DNA of 64,000 bases from Chitinophaga caeni (GTDB taxonomy: Bacteria > Bacteroidota > Bacteroidia > Chitinophagales > Chitinophagaceae). The notes below the pieces were generated by a model that saw only the letters and a list, made by a program, of their open reading frames with translations, was not told where the DNA came from and made no database searches. Positions within the stretch are counted from its first letter, which is position 1. Each line of letters begins with the position of its first letter. The stretch is from the NCBI RefSeq assembly GCF_002557795.1, contig NZ_CP023777.1, forward strand, positions 558,001-622,000. The letters run 5' to 3'. The translations under genes and the position numbers were made by a program. Positions 16,230 to 24,592 of this stretch are shown in pieces.

Positions 16230-18635
16230 ATGCCTTCGACAAAGTGGCAAAAAATAAAACTGTGGTTATATAAAAAAAGGAAATGGGGCATCGTTTTGGC
16301 GGTGTTATTGGTTGCTTATTACTTCATCCTGCCTAAAACATTATTTGATAAACCTACTTCATTCGTTGTGGAAGATGCTGATGGAAGACTCCTTTCTGCC
16401 AGTATTGCCAGCGATGGACAATGGAGATTCCCCGCGCCGGATTCAATCCCGCAGAAATTTATAGATTGTATCACTACTTACGAAGACAAACGGTTTTATT
16501 ACCATTGGGGTGTTGATCCCTTAGCCCTGGGCCGTGCCATCAAACAAAACATTTCCGGAGGAAAGGTCGTGAGCGGCGCCAGTACCTTAACGATGCAAGT
16601 GATCCGCTTATCCAGGGATCAACCCAGGACTATTTGGCAGAAGTTCATAGAAACCGTTTTGGCCACCCGCTTGGAGTTCTCTTATTCGAAGAAAGAAATA
16701 TTGAATTTATATGCGAGCAATGCTCCCTTCGGTGGGAACGTGGTAGGCTTGGATGCAGCTGCTTGGCGCTATTACGGACGGAGTCCCTACCAACTCTCTT
16801 GGGGAGAGATGGCAACCCTTGCCGTTTTACCTAATAGTCCCTCTCTGGTGCATCCGGGGAAAAATCAAAAAATATTATTACAAAAGAGAAACAGCCTGCT
16901 GGAGAAACTTGCAGACAACAGAAATATTGATCCTACCACCTGTAGATTGGCGAAGCTGGAACCGCTACCGGGAGAACCGATCCCGTTACCTCAACTAGCG
17001 CCGCACCTGCTGGATAAATTCAGAAAAGACTGGTACCGTCATGGGAAACTTGGAGATACCCGGTTACATAGTACCCTCGATGCTAATTTACAACAGAACA
17101 TTATACAAGCAGTTGAAAGGCATCATCAAAATTTAAAAGCAAACGGTATTAATAATGCCGCGGTCCTGGTACTGGATCTTGAAACGGGTAATACGCTTGC
17201 TTATGTAGGGAATGTTTATCACCCGGAAGATCCTGAGTTACAAAGTCATGTAGACATCATCCAGGCGCCGAGAAGTCCCGGCAGCACCTTGAAACCGTTA
17301 CTATTTGCCGCGATGTTGAATGATGGATTTATATTACCTAATTCATTATTGGCCGATGTTCCATTAGCCATTGCAGGGTACACACCTCAAAACTTTGACC
17401 TGGGCTTCGATGGCGCCGTTCCTGCATCGGAGGCATTATCCCGCTCCTTAAATGTGCCTGCCGTGGGTATGTTAAAACAATACCGTACGGAACGCTTTCA
17501 AGCCTTGTTAAAAAAGATGAAGATCACCACCATGCAAAAGCCTGCCAGCCACTACGGGTTAAGTTTAATACTGGGAGGCGGTGAAACGACCCTATGGGAG
17601 CTGACGGGCGCATATGCGAGCTTAGGCAGACAATTATTGCATTACAAGGATTTGAATTATCAATATGATGCGGATGATATTCATCCACCCATATACAACC
17701 GTGAAGAAAAAGTTATTTCAAATTCTTCGCCCTCAACGCATGGCTTATTAAATGCCAGTTCCATATGGTTTACATTGCAAGCCATGGAAGATGTGATGCG
17801 TCCCGGTGAAGAAATGCTTTGGCAACAATTTTCTTCTTCACAGCGGGTAGCATGGAAAACCGGCACCAGCTTCGGCTTCCGGGATGGTTGGGCCATCGGG
17901 ATGACGCCCCGGTTTGCCATCGGCGTTTGGACCGGTAATGCTGACGGGGAAGGAAGACCGGGATTGATCGGCGTACAAACGGCGGCGCCGATTTTATTTG
18001 AAGTGGCAAGGATGATGGATAGCAGGCAATGGTTTAGTAAACCTTCGCAGGATATGGAGAAGATCGCAGTATGTAAGCAATCGGGCTATCAAGCCGGGCC
18101 TAATTGCCCCGATGTTGACAGTGTTTTATATCCCAAATCCGGCAGCAAGGTGAAGGCTTGTCCCTATCACCAGTTGATCCATTTAGATGCTACCGGGAAA
18201 TACCGCGTCACATCTAATTGCGAAGCGCCTTATAATATGCAACATGTATCTTGGTTCGTTTTACCGCCCACGATGGAGTTTTATTACAGGGCCAAGCATC
18301 TTTATAAGCCTTTACCTCCTTTTAAACCTGGGTGTGAAACCGGGGGGCAAGCTGGACAAAGCATGGAGATCATCTACCCCAGGGATCAAGCTAAGATTTA
18401 CGTACCTGTTGAAATCGATGGGAAGCAAGGCGCCACGGTATTTAAAGCCACGCACCGGGATCCGGATGCAGTTATATTCTGGCATTTGGATGATGAATAT
18501 ATCGGCAGTACGACAACCTTTCATCAAATTTCGTTGAATCCAAGCCCGGGAAATCATGTATTATCAATTATTGACGAGTCCGGGGAGCAAGAGATGGTGC
18601 GGTTTGAAATTTTGGATAAAAAACGTGGGAAATAA
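16230..18635 (+). CDS. pbpC: penicillin-binding protein 1C
   Basis: 801 residues with the PBP1C order of domains. A membrane anchor at residues about 18-36 precedes the GT51 glycosyltransferase domain, with catalytic Glu85 in TYEDKRFYYHWG and the GASTLTMQVIRL motif. The transpeptidase domain carries SPGSTLKP (Ser352, Lys355), SRSLN and KTGTSFGFRDGW (Lys543-Thr-Gly). The last 90 residues form the BiPBP_C domain found only in PBP1C. The protein polymerises and cross-links peptidoglycan in the periplasm. In E. coli pbpC sits next to the macroglobulin gene yfhM; here the macroglobulin gene lies 3.9 kb upstream on the same strand, beyond the minus-strand island. The ATG at 16230 gives a short basic cytoplasmic tail before the anchor. 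Confidence 0.95.
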   Translation: MPSTKWQKIKLWLYKKRKWGIVLAVLLVAYYFILPKTLFDKPTSFVVEDADGRLLSASIASDGQWRFPAPDSIPQKFIDCITTYEDKRFYYHWGVDPLALGRAIKQNISGGKVVSGASTLTMQVIRLSRDQPRTIWQKFIETVLATRLEFSYSKKEILNLYASNAPFGGNVVGLDAAAWRYYGRSPYQLSWGEMATLAVLPNSPSLVHPGKNQKILLQKRNSLLEKLADNRNIDPTTCRLAKLEPLPGEPIPLPQLAPHLLDKFRKDWYRHGKLGDTRLHSTLDANLQQNIIQAVERHHQNLKANGINNAAVLVLDLETGNTLAYVGNVYHPEDPELQSHVDIIQAPRSPGSTLKPLLFAAMLNDGFILPNSLLADVPLAIAGYTPQNFDLGFDGAVPASEALSRSLNVPAVGMLKQYRTERFQALLKKMKITTMQKPASHYGLSLILGGGETTLWELTGAYASLGRQLLHYKDLNYQYDADDIHPPIYNREEKVISNSSPSTHGLLNASSIWFTLQAMEDVMRPGEEMLWQQFSSSQRVAWKTGTSFGFRDGWAIGMTPRFAIGVWTGNADGEGRPGLIGVQTAAPILFEVARMMDSRQWFSKPSQDMEKIAVCKQSGYQAGPNCPDVDSVLYPKSGSKVKACPYHQLIHLDATGKYRVTSNCEAPYNMQHVSWFVLPPTMEFYYRAKHLYKPLPPFKPGCETGGQAGQSMEIIYPRDQAKIYVPVEIDGKQGATVFKATHRDPDAVIFWHLDDEYIGSTTTFHQISLNPSPGNHVLSIIDESGEQEMVRFEILDKKRGK

Positions 18636-18670
18636 TGGTTGATGCCAAGTGTATAACGTGGATACATATC

Positions 18671-18698
18671 GTAGAGACAAAGCATGCCTTGTCTCTAC
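18671..18698. repeat. 28-bp palindromic hairpin between convergent genes
   Basis: Perfect 10-bp stem GTAGAGACAA / TTGTCTCTAC with an 8-base loop that is itself near-symmetric (AGCATGCC). It lies 36 bp past pbpC and 10 bp before the rarA stop. There is no T-tract, so a dispersed repeat of the REP type is as likely as a terminator. Confidence 0.7.
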
Positions 18699-18707
18699 TC
18701 GCACCGG

Positions 18708-19979
18708 TCAATACCCATATTTATCCTTCCATAACGAACGTAAATATTTCCTCAAATCTTCTTCCCTCGGGTTCTTTCCCGGATCATAAAACTTCGTCCC
18801 TTTAATTGCGTCCGGCAAAAATTCTTGCGTAACAAAATTGCCTTGGTAATCATGGGCATATTTATAATCCTTCCCATAACCTTGATCTTTCATCAACTTG
18901 GTAGGAGCATTACGGATTTGCATTGGAACCGGCAAATCGCCCGTCTTGGAAACGATGCTTTGCGCGGTGTTAATCGCCATATAGGCAGCATTGCTCTTTG
19001 GTGAAGCGGCGAGGTAAGTTACGCATTGGGACAAAATAATCCGGCTTTCCGGGTAACCGATCATGTTCACAGCCTGGAAACAGTTCGTGGCAAGTAATAA
19101 TGCGTTCGGATTGGCATTTCCAATATCTTCAGAAGCCAAGATCACCAACCTACGGGCAATGAATTTAACATCTTCCCCACCTTCTATCATCCGCGCGAGA
19201 TAGTACACTGCCGCATTAGGATCGCTGCCGCGGATTGACTTAATAAAAGCGGAAATAATATCATAATGCTGTTCGCCCGATTTGTCATAGATTGCAACCC
19301 GTTGTTGTGCGATTTCCATCACTTTTTTATCCGTAATCACGATAGGGTCTTCTTGCAAAGTATCAACCACCAATTCAAATAAGTTCAACAATTTACGGGC
19401 ATCGCCGCCGGCAATATTAAAGAGGGCAGAGGTTTCTTCTAATTCAATGTTATGCGAAGCCAGCCAAGGATCTTTCACCATCGCCTGTTGCAATAGTTTC
19501 AAAAACTCATCGGGACCCAGTGGTTTTAACACGTACACCTGGCTACGCGATAGTAAGGCCGCATTTACTTCGAAGGATGGATTTTCCGTCGTGGCTCCTA
19601 TCAAGGTAATAATACCTTTCTCTACGGCGCCCAGCAAAGCATCTTGCTGCGACTTATTGAAACGGTGGATTTCATCTATAAACAATACAGCATGTTGCTG
19701 CCGCTTAGCTATTTCTATTACTTCGCGGACTTCCTTTACTCCCGCCGCAATGGCGCTCAAAGTGTAAAACGGCACCTGCAAAGTATGCGCGATGATGTTT
19801 GCAATGGTAGTTTTTCCAACGCCAGGCGGTCCCCATAAAATCATGGAAGGAATTTTACCTTGCTCCAAGGCTTTACGGAGGATGCTACCTTCCCCGGTTA
19901 AATGCTCCTGCCCCACCAGGTCTGTCAAAACCTGTGGACGCAATCTTTCTGCTAATGGTACGGATGAATTTGTGTTCAT
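18708..19979 (-). CDS. rarA: replication-associated recombination protein A (RarA/MgsA) AAA ATPase
   Basis: 423 residues, the usual length. Features in order: RLRPQVLTDLVGQEHL at the N-terminus, Walker A LWGPPGVGKTT around residue 45, Walker B VLFIDEIHRFNKSQQD around 97, sensor-1 LIGATTENPSFEVN, then the C-terminal MgsA domain with GSDPNAAVYYLARMIEGGED and the ending KYLRSLWKDKYGY. RarA acts at stalled replication forks, loaded near clamp and SSB. It converges on pbpC with the palindrome 18671-18698 in between. Confidence 0.96.
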   Translation of the reverse strand: MNTNSSVPLAERLRPQVLTDLVGQEHLTGEGSILRKALEQGKIPSMILWGPPGVGKTTIANIIAHTLQVPFYTLSAIAAGVKEVREVIEIAKRQQHAVLFIDEIHRFNKSQQDALLGAVEKGIITLIGATTENPSFEVNAALLSRSQVYVLKPLGPDEFLKLLQQAMVKDPWLASHNIELEETSALFNIAGGDARKLLNLFELVVDTLQEDPIVITDKKVMEIAQQRVAIYDKSGEQHYDIISAFIKSIRGSDPNAAVYYLARMIEGGEDVKFIARRLVILASEDIGNANPNALLLATNCFQAVNMIGYPESRIILSQCVTYLAASPKSNAAYMAINTAQSIVSKTGDLPVPMQIRNAPTKLMKDQGYGKDYKYAHDYQGNFVTQEFLPDAIKGTKFYDPGKNPREEDLRKYLRSLWKDKYGY

Positions 19980-20052
19980 ACTGCTTTGCTTTTTCCTGTG
20001 AAAAGGTTCGGGTTAGTTTAGCAAAGCTATTACTCATAGCCCTTTGCGTAAT

Positions 20053-20583
20053 TTATTGATAGGAATCGTCATCCAATATCTCCATGTCATCGCCCTGCGA
20101 ATCTTTCCATTTGCTGACGAAACGAAGAGATAAGATTACATTGGCAATAATTAAAGTGCTGTACACGATATAAAAAATGCACATCGCTTTGAATAACAGG
20201 ATTAATTGTTCTTTGGTAACACCTGAATCCTTAAAATAATCGGGATTTTGCCGTAACGCCATATCCTCTATCATGTTCAGATTGGCTAAAACAACGGTAC
20301 CTGATAATAGAAAAAGAATCGCGATTGCCATACAAATGTATCCCATCACTCGGATGCCGCCAGGTGTGCTGTGCTTCATCGGCAAATTAGGATCCATCAT
20401 ATGCCTTTGTAAAGCCTGGCTTAAAATAGAATGCACTACAGGCGCAGCGAATATCATGATCACCAATAACGACGTTGCACTGGGCATTTTAAAAAGGCTA
20501 AATACCGCGAAACATGATAAAAATATAGCAATTGTCAATACGATTGCTGTCAGAATTCGGAATAAATTAAAAAAGGATGACAT
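20053..20583 (-). CDS. four-helix membrane protein of unknown function
   Basis: 176 residues with four hydrophobic segments (about 8-30, 38-58, 78-102, 130-152) and an acidic cytoplasmic tail (DDMEILDDDSYQ). No family was recognised. It follows 73 bp downstream of nothing on its own strand except its divergent neighbour, the M13 peptidase, and precedes rarA (which starts at 19979) in the same direction. The gene has ordinary codon use and an ATG start, so it is probably real. Confidence 0.7.
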   Translation of the reverse strand: MSSFFNLFRILTAIVLTIAIFLSCFAVFSLFKMPSATSLLVIMIFAAPVVHSILSQALQRHMMDPNLPMKHSTPGGIRVMGYICMAIAILFLLSGTVVLANLNMIEDMALRQNPDYFKDSGVTKEQLILLFKAMCIFYIVYSTLIIANVILSLRFVSKWKDSQGDDMEILDDDSYQ

Positions 20584-20701
20584 GCGATTATTAATAATTC
20601 GGGTACAAACCTACTAAATAATTTACTCCTTTAGGAATCCTTCTTGAACGGTGGCTATAAAGTTCTTTTTCCCTACCTTTAAAACCTAAATCCTGTTTAT
20701 A

Positions 20702-22744
20702 ATGAGTCATACACAATCCAGGGCAGGCAAATGGTTGTACACCGGAGCCGTAGCAGCCTTGCTGGCTTCTTCTTCGCTGTACGCCCAAAAGAAAATACCT
20801 GCGTTTGAAATGTCTTCCTTAGATAAGCAATACACACCATGTCAAGATTTTGACAATTATGCCAATGGTGGCTGGAAGAAAAACAATCCTATTCCCGGTA
20901 CCGAAAGTCGCTGGGGCGCCTTTAACGTGTTAGATAAAGAAAATAAAGAGGTTCGCCTCAAGGGGATCATCAATGATATTTCCCAAAAAACGAACCTGGT
21001 TCAAGGCACCGAAGAACAGCAAATTGCTGACTTTTACAAATCTTACCTCGATGTAAATACCATCGAGCAAAGAGGCCTTAGCCCGTTAAATCCTTTCTTA
21101 GCACAGATCAAGTCTATCCAATCTTTGGATGATTGGTGGAAAGCTTGCGCCAACTTGTCGCGAATCGGTATATCTTCCGTATTCGGGGTCGGGGTTGAAG
21201 CCGATTCCCGTAATAGTGTGATCAATGCACTTTACGGCGGACAAGACGGTCTCAGCTTAGGTGAAAAAAGCTATTACGAGAGGACTGATGAAAGCACGCA
21301 AAAAGTAAGGGCTGAATTTGTTCAACATGTCAATAAGATGTTTGCCATGGCCGACTGGAAAGCCGCCAACATTGGCCAATCCATCTTGGATTTTGAAACC
21401 AAACTGGCCAAGCTACAATTAACCAATGTACAATTACGCGATCCGGTGGCAACCTATAACAAGGTGAGCATTGCTGAAATGGATGCCTTGGCGCCGCAAC
21501 TTGATTGGAATAGCTACCTGGATATCAGCGGTTTTAAAACGGATTCCATTATCCTGCAAAATAAACCCTACTTGACAGAAGTAGCCAAATTAGTTGCCGG
21601 AACCGATTTAGATTTGCTTAAAAACTATTTACGCTGGCAAGTTCTGACCCGCTTTGCCGGGGTATTACCTGGAAAATTTGATAAGGAAGATTTCCATTTC
21701 TTCTCAACGGTAATGCGTGGCACGAAGCAACAGAAGAACCGCGTAGAAAGGGCTATCCGCGCAACGGACGGGTCATTGGGCATGCCTCTAGGCAAGTTAT
21801 TCGTTAAACAATACTTCCCCGAATCTTCTAAACAAAAGGTTTCGGAAATGATCGAAAATGTTCGTACCGTTTATGGCGAACGTATCGATAAATTAACATG
21901 GATGAGCGAGGAGACGAAGAAAGAAGCACATAAAAAATTAGCTGCTTTCACGTACAAAATCGGTTATCCTGACAAGTGGAAAGATTACTCCTCCATCAAG
22001 ATTTCTCCCGATAAATTATTGGAAAACATCGTTAATACTGCGATGTACCGCCATGGAGAAGCTATCAAAAAATTAGGTCAACCGGTTGACAAATCTGAAT
22101 GGATGATGACGCCGCAAACGGTAAATGCCTACTATAACCCGCTCAACAACGAGGTAGTATTCCCGGCAGGTATCTTGCAGCCGCCATTCTTCAATGCTAA
22201 CGCGGACGATGCTATCAACTACGGCGGCATCATTGCCGTTATTGGTCATGAATTTACACACGGTTTTGACGACCAAGGTTCCCAATTTGATGCGGAAGGT
22301 AATTTGAGAAACTGGTGGACAGAAAGCGATCGTAAAAACTTCGAAGCATTGGCAAAGAAATATATCGATTACTTCAGCTCCATTGAGGTATTGCCCGGCT
22401 TCAAAATTAATGGCGCCTTAACAATCGGTGAAAACATCGCTGATTTGGGTGGATTAACATTGGCATACCATGCCTTGGAAAAATCCCTCGAAGGTAAACC
22501 GGCCCCGAAATTAATAGACGGTTTTACATGGCAACAACGCTTCTTCTTAGGATGGGCGCAAGTATGGCATGCAAATATTACGGATGCCGCTTTACGCAAC
22601 CAAATCCAAACGGATCCCCACAGCCCTGCCAGGTCCAGGATCAACGGGCCATTACCTCACCTGGTCGAGTTCCAGGAAGCCTGGGGTTGTAAAGCCGGTG
22701 ATAAAATGGTATTGCCTGCATCAGAACGCGTGGTAATCTGGTAA
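20702..22744 (+). CDS. M13 family metallopeptidase (neprilysin/PepO type)
   Basis: 680 residues with an N-terminal signal peptide (cleavage near SSLYAQ). The M13 N-terminal domain starts with the typical PCQDFDNYANGGW. The catalytic domain carries the zinc motif HEFTH in AVIGHEFTHGFDDQG (around residue 520), the family sequence NAYYNPLNNEVVFPAGIL just before it, and the third zinc ligand Glu in ENIADLGGLTLAYHAL. The C-terminus ends in VIW, close to the CxxW ending of other members. It is a secreted or periplasmic zinc endopeptidase acting on short peptides. No lipobox is present. Confidence 0.95.
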   Translation: MSHTQSRAGKWLYTGAVAALLASSSLYAQKKIPAFEMSSLDKQYTPCQDFDNYANGGWKKNNPIPGTESRWGAFNVLDKENKEVRLKGIINDISQKTNLVQGTEEQQIADFYKSYLDVNTIEQRGLSPLNPFLAQIKSIQSLDDWWKACANLSRIGISSVFGVGVEADSRNSVINALYGGQDGLSLGEKSYYERTDESTQKVRAEFVQHVNKMFAMADWKAANIGQSILDFETKLAKLQLTNVQLRDPVATYNKVSIAEMDALAPQLDWNSYLDISGFKTDSIILQNKPYLTEVAKLVAGTDLDLLKNYLRWQVLTRFAGVLPGKFDKEDFHFFSTVMRGTKQQKNRVERAIRATDGSLGMPLGKLFVKQYFPESSKQKVSEMIENVRTVYGERIDKLTWMSEETKKEAHKKLAAFTYKIGYPDKWKDYSSIKISPDKLLENIVNTAMYRHGEAIKKLGQPVDKSEWMMTPQTVNAYYNPLNNEVVFPAGILQPPFFNANADDAINYGGIIAVIGHEFTHGFDDQGSQFDAEGNLRNWWTESDRKNFEALAKKYIDYFSSIEVLPGFKINGALTIGENIADLGGLTLAYHALEKSLEGKPAPKLIDGFTWQQRFFLGWAQVWHANITDAALRNQIQTDPHSPARSRINGPLPHLVEFQEAWGCKAGDKMVLPASERVVIW

Positions 22745-22817
22745 TCATTTCTGAAGAATTAATTATACTTGCACCGGGAACTGGCTACAGCTTCCCGGTG
22801 CTGTAATTTTAGGGCTT

Positions 22818-23276
22818 ATGGAAATTAAATGGATTATAAAATCGTACCAGTCGTTGAGTACAGATGAGTTGTACGCGATCTTGCAATTAAGGGCAAAGGT
22901 TTTCGTGGTGGAACAAAATTGTAATTACCTCGACTTGGACGGATATGATAAAGAAGCTTTCCACGTAATGGGTTACGATGAAAAAGGTAACCTGGTAGCC
23001 GTAACCAGGATCTTTGACAAAGGCATTTCCTATGACGAAGCAGCCATTGGCAGGGTAGCCACGGCGCACGATGTTCGAAAATTAGGAATCGGGAAAGAAT
23101 TGATGCGGGAATCTATAGAAGCCATCAACAATATTTTTGGGAAGCAAGCGATCAAGATAGGCGCCCAACTATACCTGCAAAGATTTTATGAATCTTTTGG
23201 CTTCAAACAAGTAAGCGACATGTACTTGGAAGATGATATCCCCCACATTAAAATGTTACGGGAAGCCGACCAATAA
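22818..23276 (+). CDS. ElaA-type GNAT N-acetyltransferase
   Basis: 152 residues. The ElaA signature LRAKVFVVEQNCNYLDLDGYD stretch lies at residues about 24-44, here only described: the FVVEQ-x-C-x-Y-x-D-x-D core is intact. The acetyl-CoA binding loop IGRVATAHDVRKLGIGKELM is at about 82-101, and QLYLQRFYESFGF gives the C-terminal part of the fold. The substrate is unknown; ElaA proteins are small cytoplasmic acetyltransferases. It lies 73 bp after the M13 peptidase gene. Confidence 0.9.
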   Translation: MEIKWIIKSYQSLSTDELYAILQLRAKVFVVEQNCNYLDLDGYDKEAFHVMGYDEKGNLVAVTRIFDKGISYDEAAIGRVATAHDVRKLGIGKELMRESIEAINNIFGKQAIKIGAQLYLQRFYESFGFKQVSDMYLEDDIPHIKMLREADQ

Positions 23277-23349
23277 AAGTCGCCCTCTAAAATCCAAAAA
23301 AACACCCCCCCAAAAAAAACAAAAACCGGAACCAGTGAAATCCGTGAAA

Positions 23350-24096
23350 TCAGTGACCCTTTTTGGGTTTCGCCTTCGCACTAAATACCGGGATTTTCAC
23401 ATTATACAACGGAATTTGATAACTTATGCTATAATTAAAATCGAATACCGATTTCTTATTCCCCGGCCCAAACCCCGGAATTACCAAGGGCGGGAAATCG
23501 CCCTCCGGGATACGCCTAGTAGTTAAAAAACGTTGTCTCAAACTCCACCCGAGAAAGAAATTTCTGAACACTTCAGCTTTCAAACCAACGACCAGTTCAA
23601 TCCATTGCGCATTATCACTTTGTTTAGGTACGCTACCGGAAGAATTCCCCCAATATTCATCGTAAATATGGTATTCAGGAATTTCATAATTAAATAAAGC
23701 GACGCCATACCTTGCGCCAACGTATAATATGTTCCGCTGCTTCGAAGTCTGCTTCTTCAGTACATTATAATCGATCCCTAAAGCCACGAAAGCGCCATTT
23801 CCCTTATAAGTATAATTACTATCGGAATGGGAAGTTCTATTATAGCCAAATTCTCCTGCTACGTATAAATTCTTATTCAACCTCGCATCGGCCATCAAGG
23901 TTACATCGGTTCGGTAAGGCTGAAAGTAGAGGTATGCAAAACGACTAATGTCCAGGCCGATTCTCAATCCCGCACTAACCTGCTGCGTAACGGTGAGCGT
24001 GTCATGCTTCAGCTTCACTTCGGTTGAATCCTGCCCGAAAGCCAATCCCGTACAAAGTAAAAAACTAATAAAACAGGTAAAGATGCGTGTCATCAT
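23350..24096 (-). CDS. outer-membrane beta-barrel-like protein, DUF6048 type
   Basis: 248 residues with a signal peptide (cleavage near LAFGQD) and repeated amphipathic beta strands (LRIGLDISRFAYLYF, DVTLMADARLNKNLYV, FVALGIDYNVL, NILYVGARYGVALFNY, WIELVVGLKAEVF), as in small outer-membrane barrels. The layout matches the Bacteroidota family DUF6048. Its start overlaps the end of the upstream lipoprotein gene by 32 bp, so the two are very likely co-translated. No function is known. Family assignment is from memory of the sequence pattern. Confidence 0.72.
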   Translation of the reverse strand: MMTRIFTCFISFLLCTGLAFGQDSTEVKLKHDTLTVTQQVSAGLRIGLDISRFAYLYFQPYRTDVTLMADARLNKNLYVAGEFGYNRTSHSDSNYTYKGNGAFVALGIDYNVLKKQTSKQRNILYVGARYGVALFNYEIPEYHIYDEYWGNSSGSVPKQSDNAQWIELVVGLKAEVFRNFFLGWSLRQRFLTTRRIPEGDFPPLVIPGFGPGNKKSVFDFNYSISYQIPLYNVKIPVFSAKAKPKKGH

Positions 24097-24544
24097 TCGT
24101 AGTAACTTCTCTATTTAAAATACGGATAGAATCAATGGCATACCGGGTAAAGATAACCGTATCCAAGGTGTAATAGGTAGCAAAGCCACAACCCGGTGAT
24201 ACGAAATGCGGTTTCCTGCTATATTTGAAAGTAATCGTATCTCCCGTCACGGTAGAATCTCCCTTGATATAATAAGTCGTGCTATCAACCGTTCCATTTA
24301 ACGAAAAACTGAGATTTTTCAAGCCTGTAGCTCCTTTAAACAGGGTATCTGTTCCCTTAGCTACCACTGTTACATATGGTAATGTTGTATCTACGATCAC
24401 CCCATCTGTAGGCCGCGGATATTTAAACAAGGCCCTGAGGTCGGCATTAAATACCTGGTCGCAAACCTCCGTTTGATCATCGCAGGCAACAAAACCTACA
24501 GCCATAACCACCAGTAAGATTCCAAGTCGAAAAATTCGTTTCAT
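24065..24544 (-). CDS. lipoprotein, DUF6452 type
   Basis: 159 residues. The lipobox is GFVACDD (Cys20). The mature part begins CDQVFNADLRALF, a pattern of the Bacteroidota DUF6452 family, and is rich in beta strands. The gene overlaps the following barrel gene by 32 bp. Together they form a conserved two-gene unit: a surface or periplasmic lipoprotein and a barrel. No activity can be given. Confidence 0.72.
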   Translation of the reverse strand: MKRIFRLGILLVVMAVGFVACDDQTEVCDQVFNADLRALFKYPRPTDGVIVDTTLPYVTVVAKGTDTLFKGATGLKNLSFSLNGTVDSTTYYIKGDSTVTGDTITFKYSRKPHFVSPGCGFATYYTLDTVIFTRYAIDSIRILNREVTTNDDTHLYLFY

Positions 24545-24592
24545 CGCTGCAATATTAGTAAAAAGCTGGCACTCTAATAAATCGGGAAATCG

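Noticed and set aside
23303..23325. Poly-C/poly-A run after the ElaA-type gene as a sign of a broken gene
   Set aside because: It lies in a short spacer between convergent genes, and no interrupted frame joins across it.
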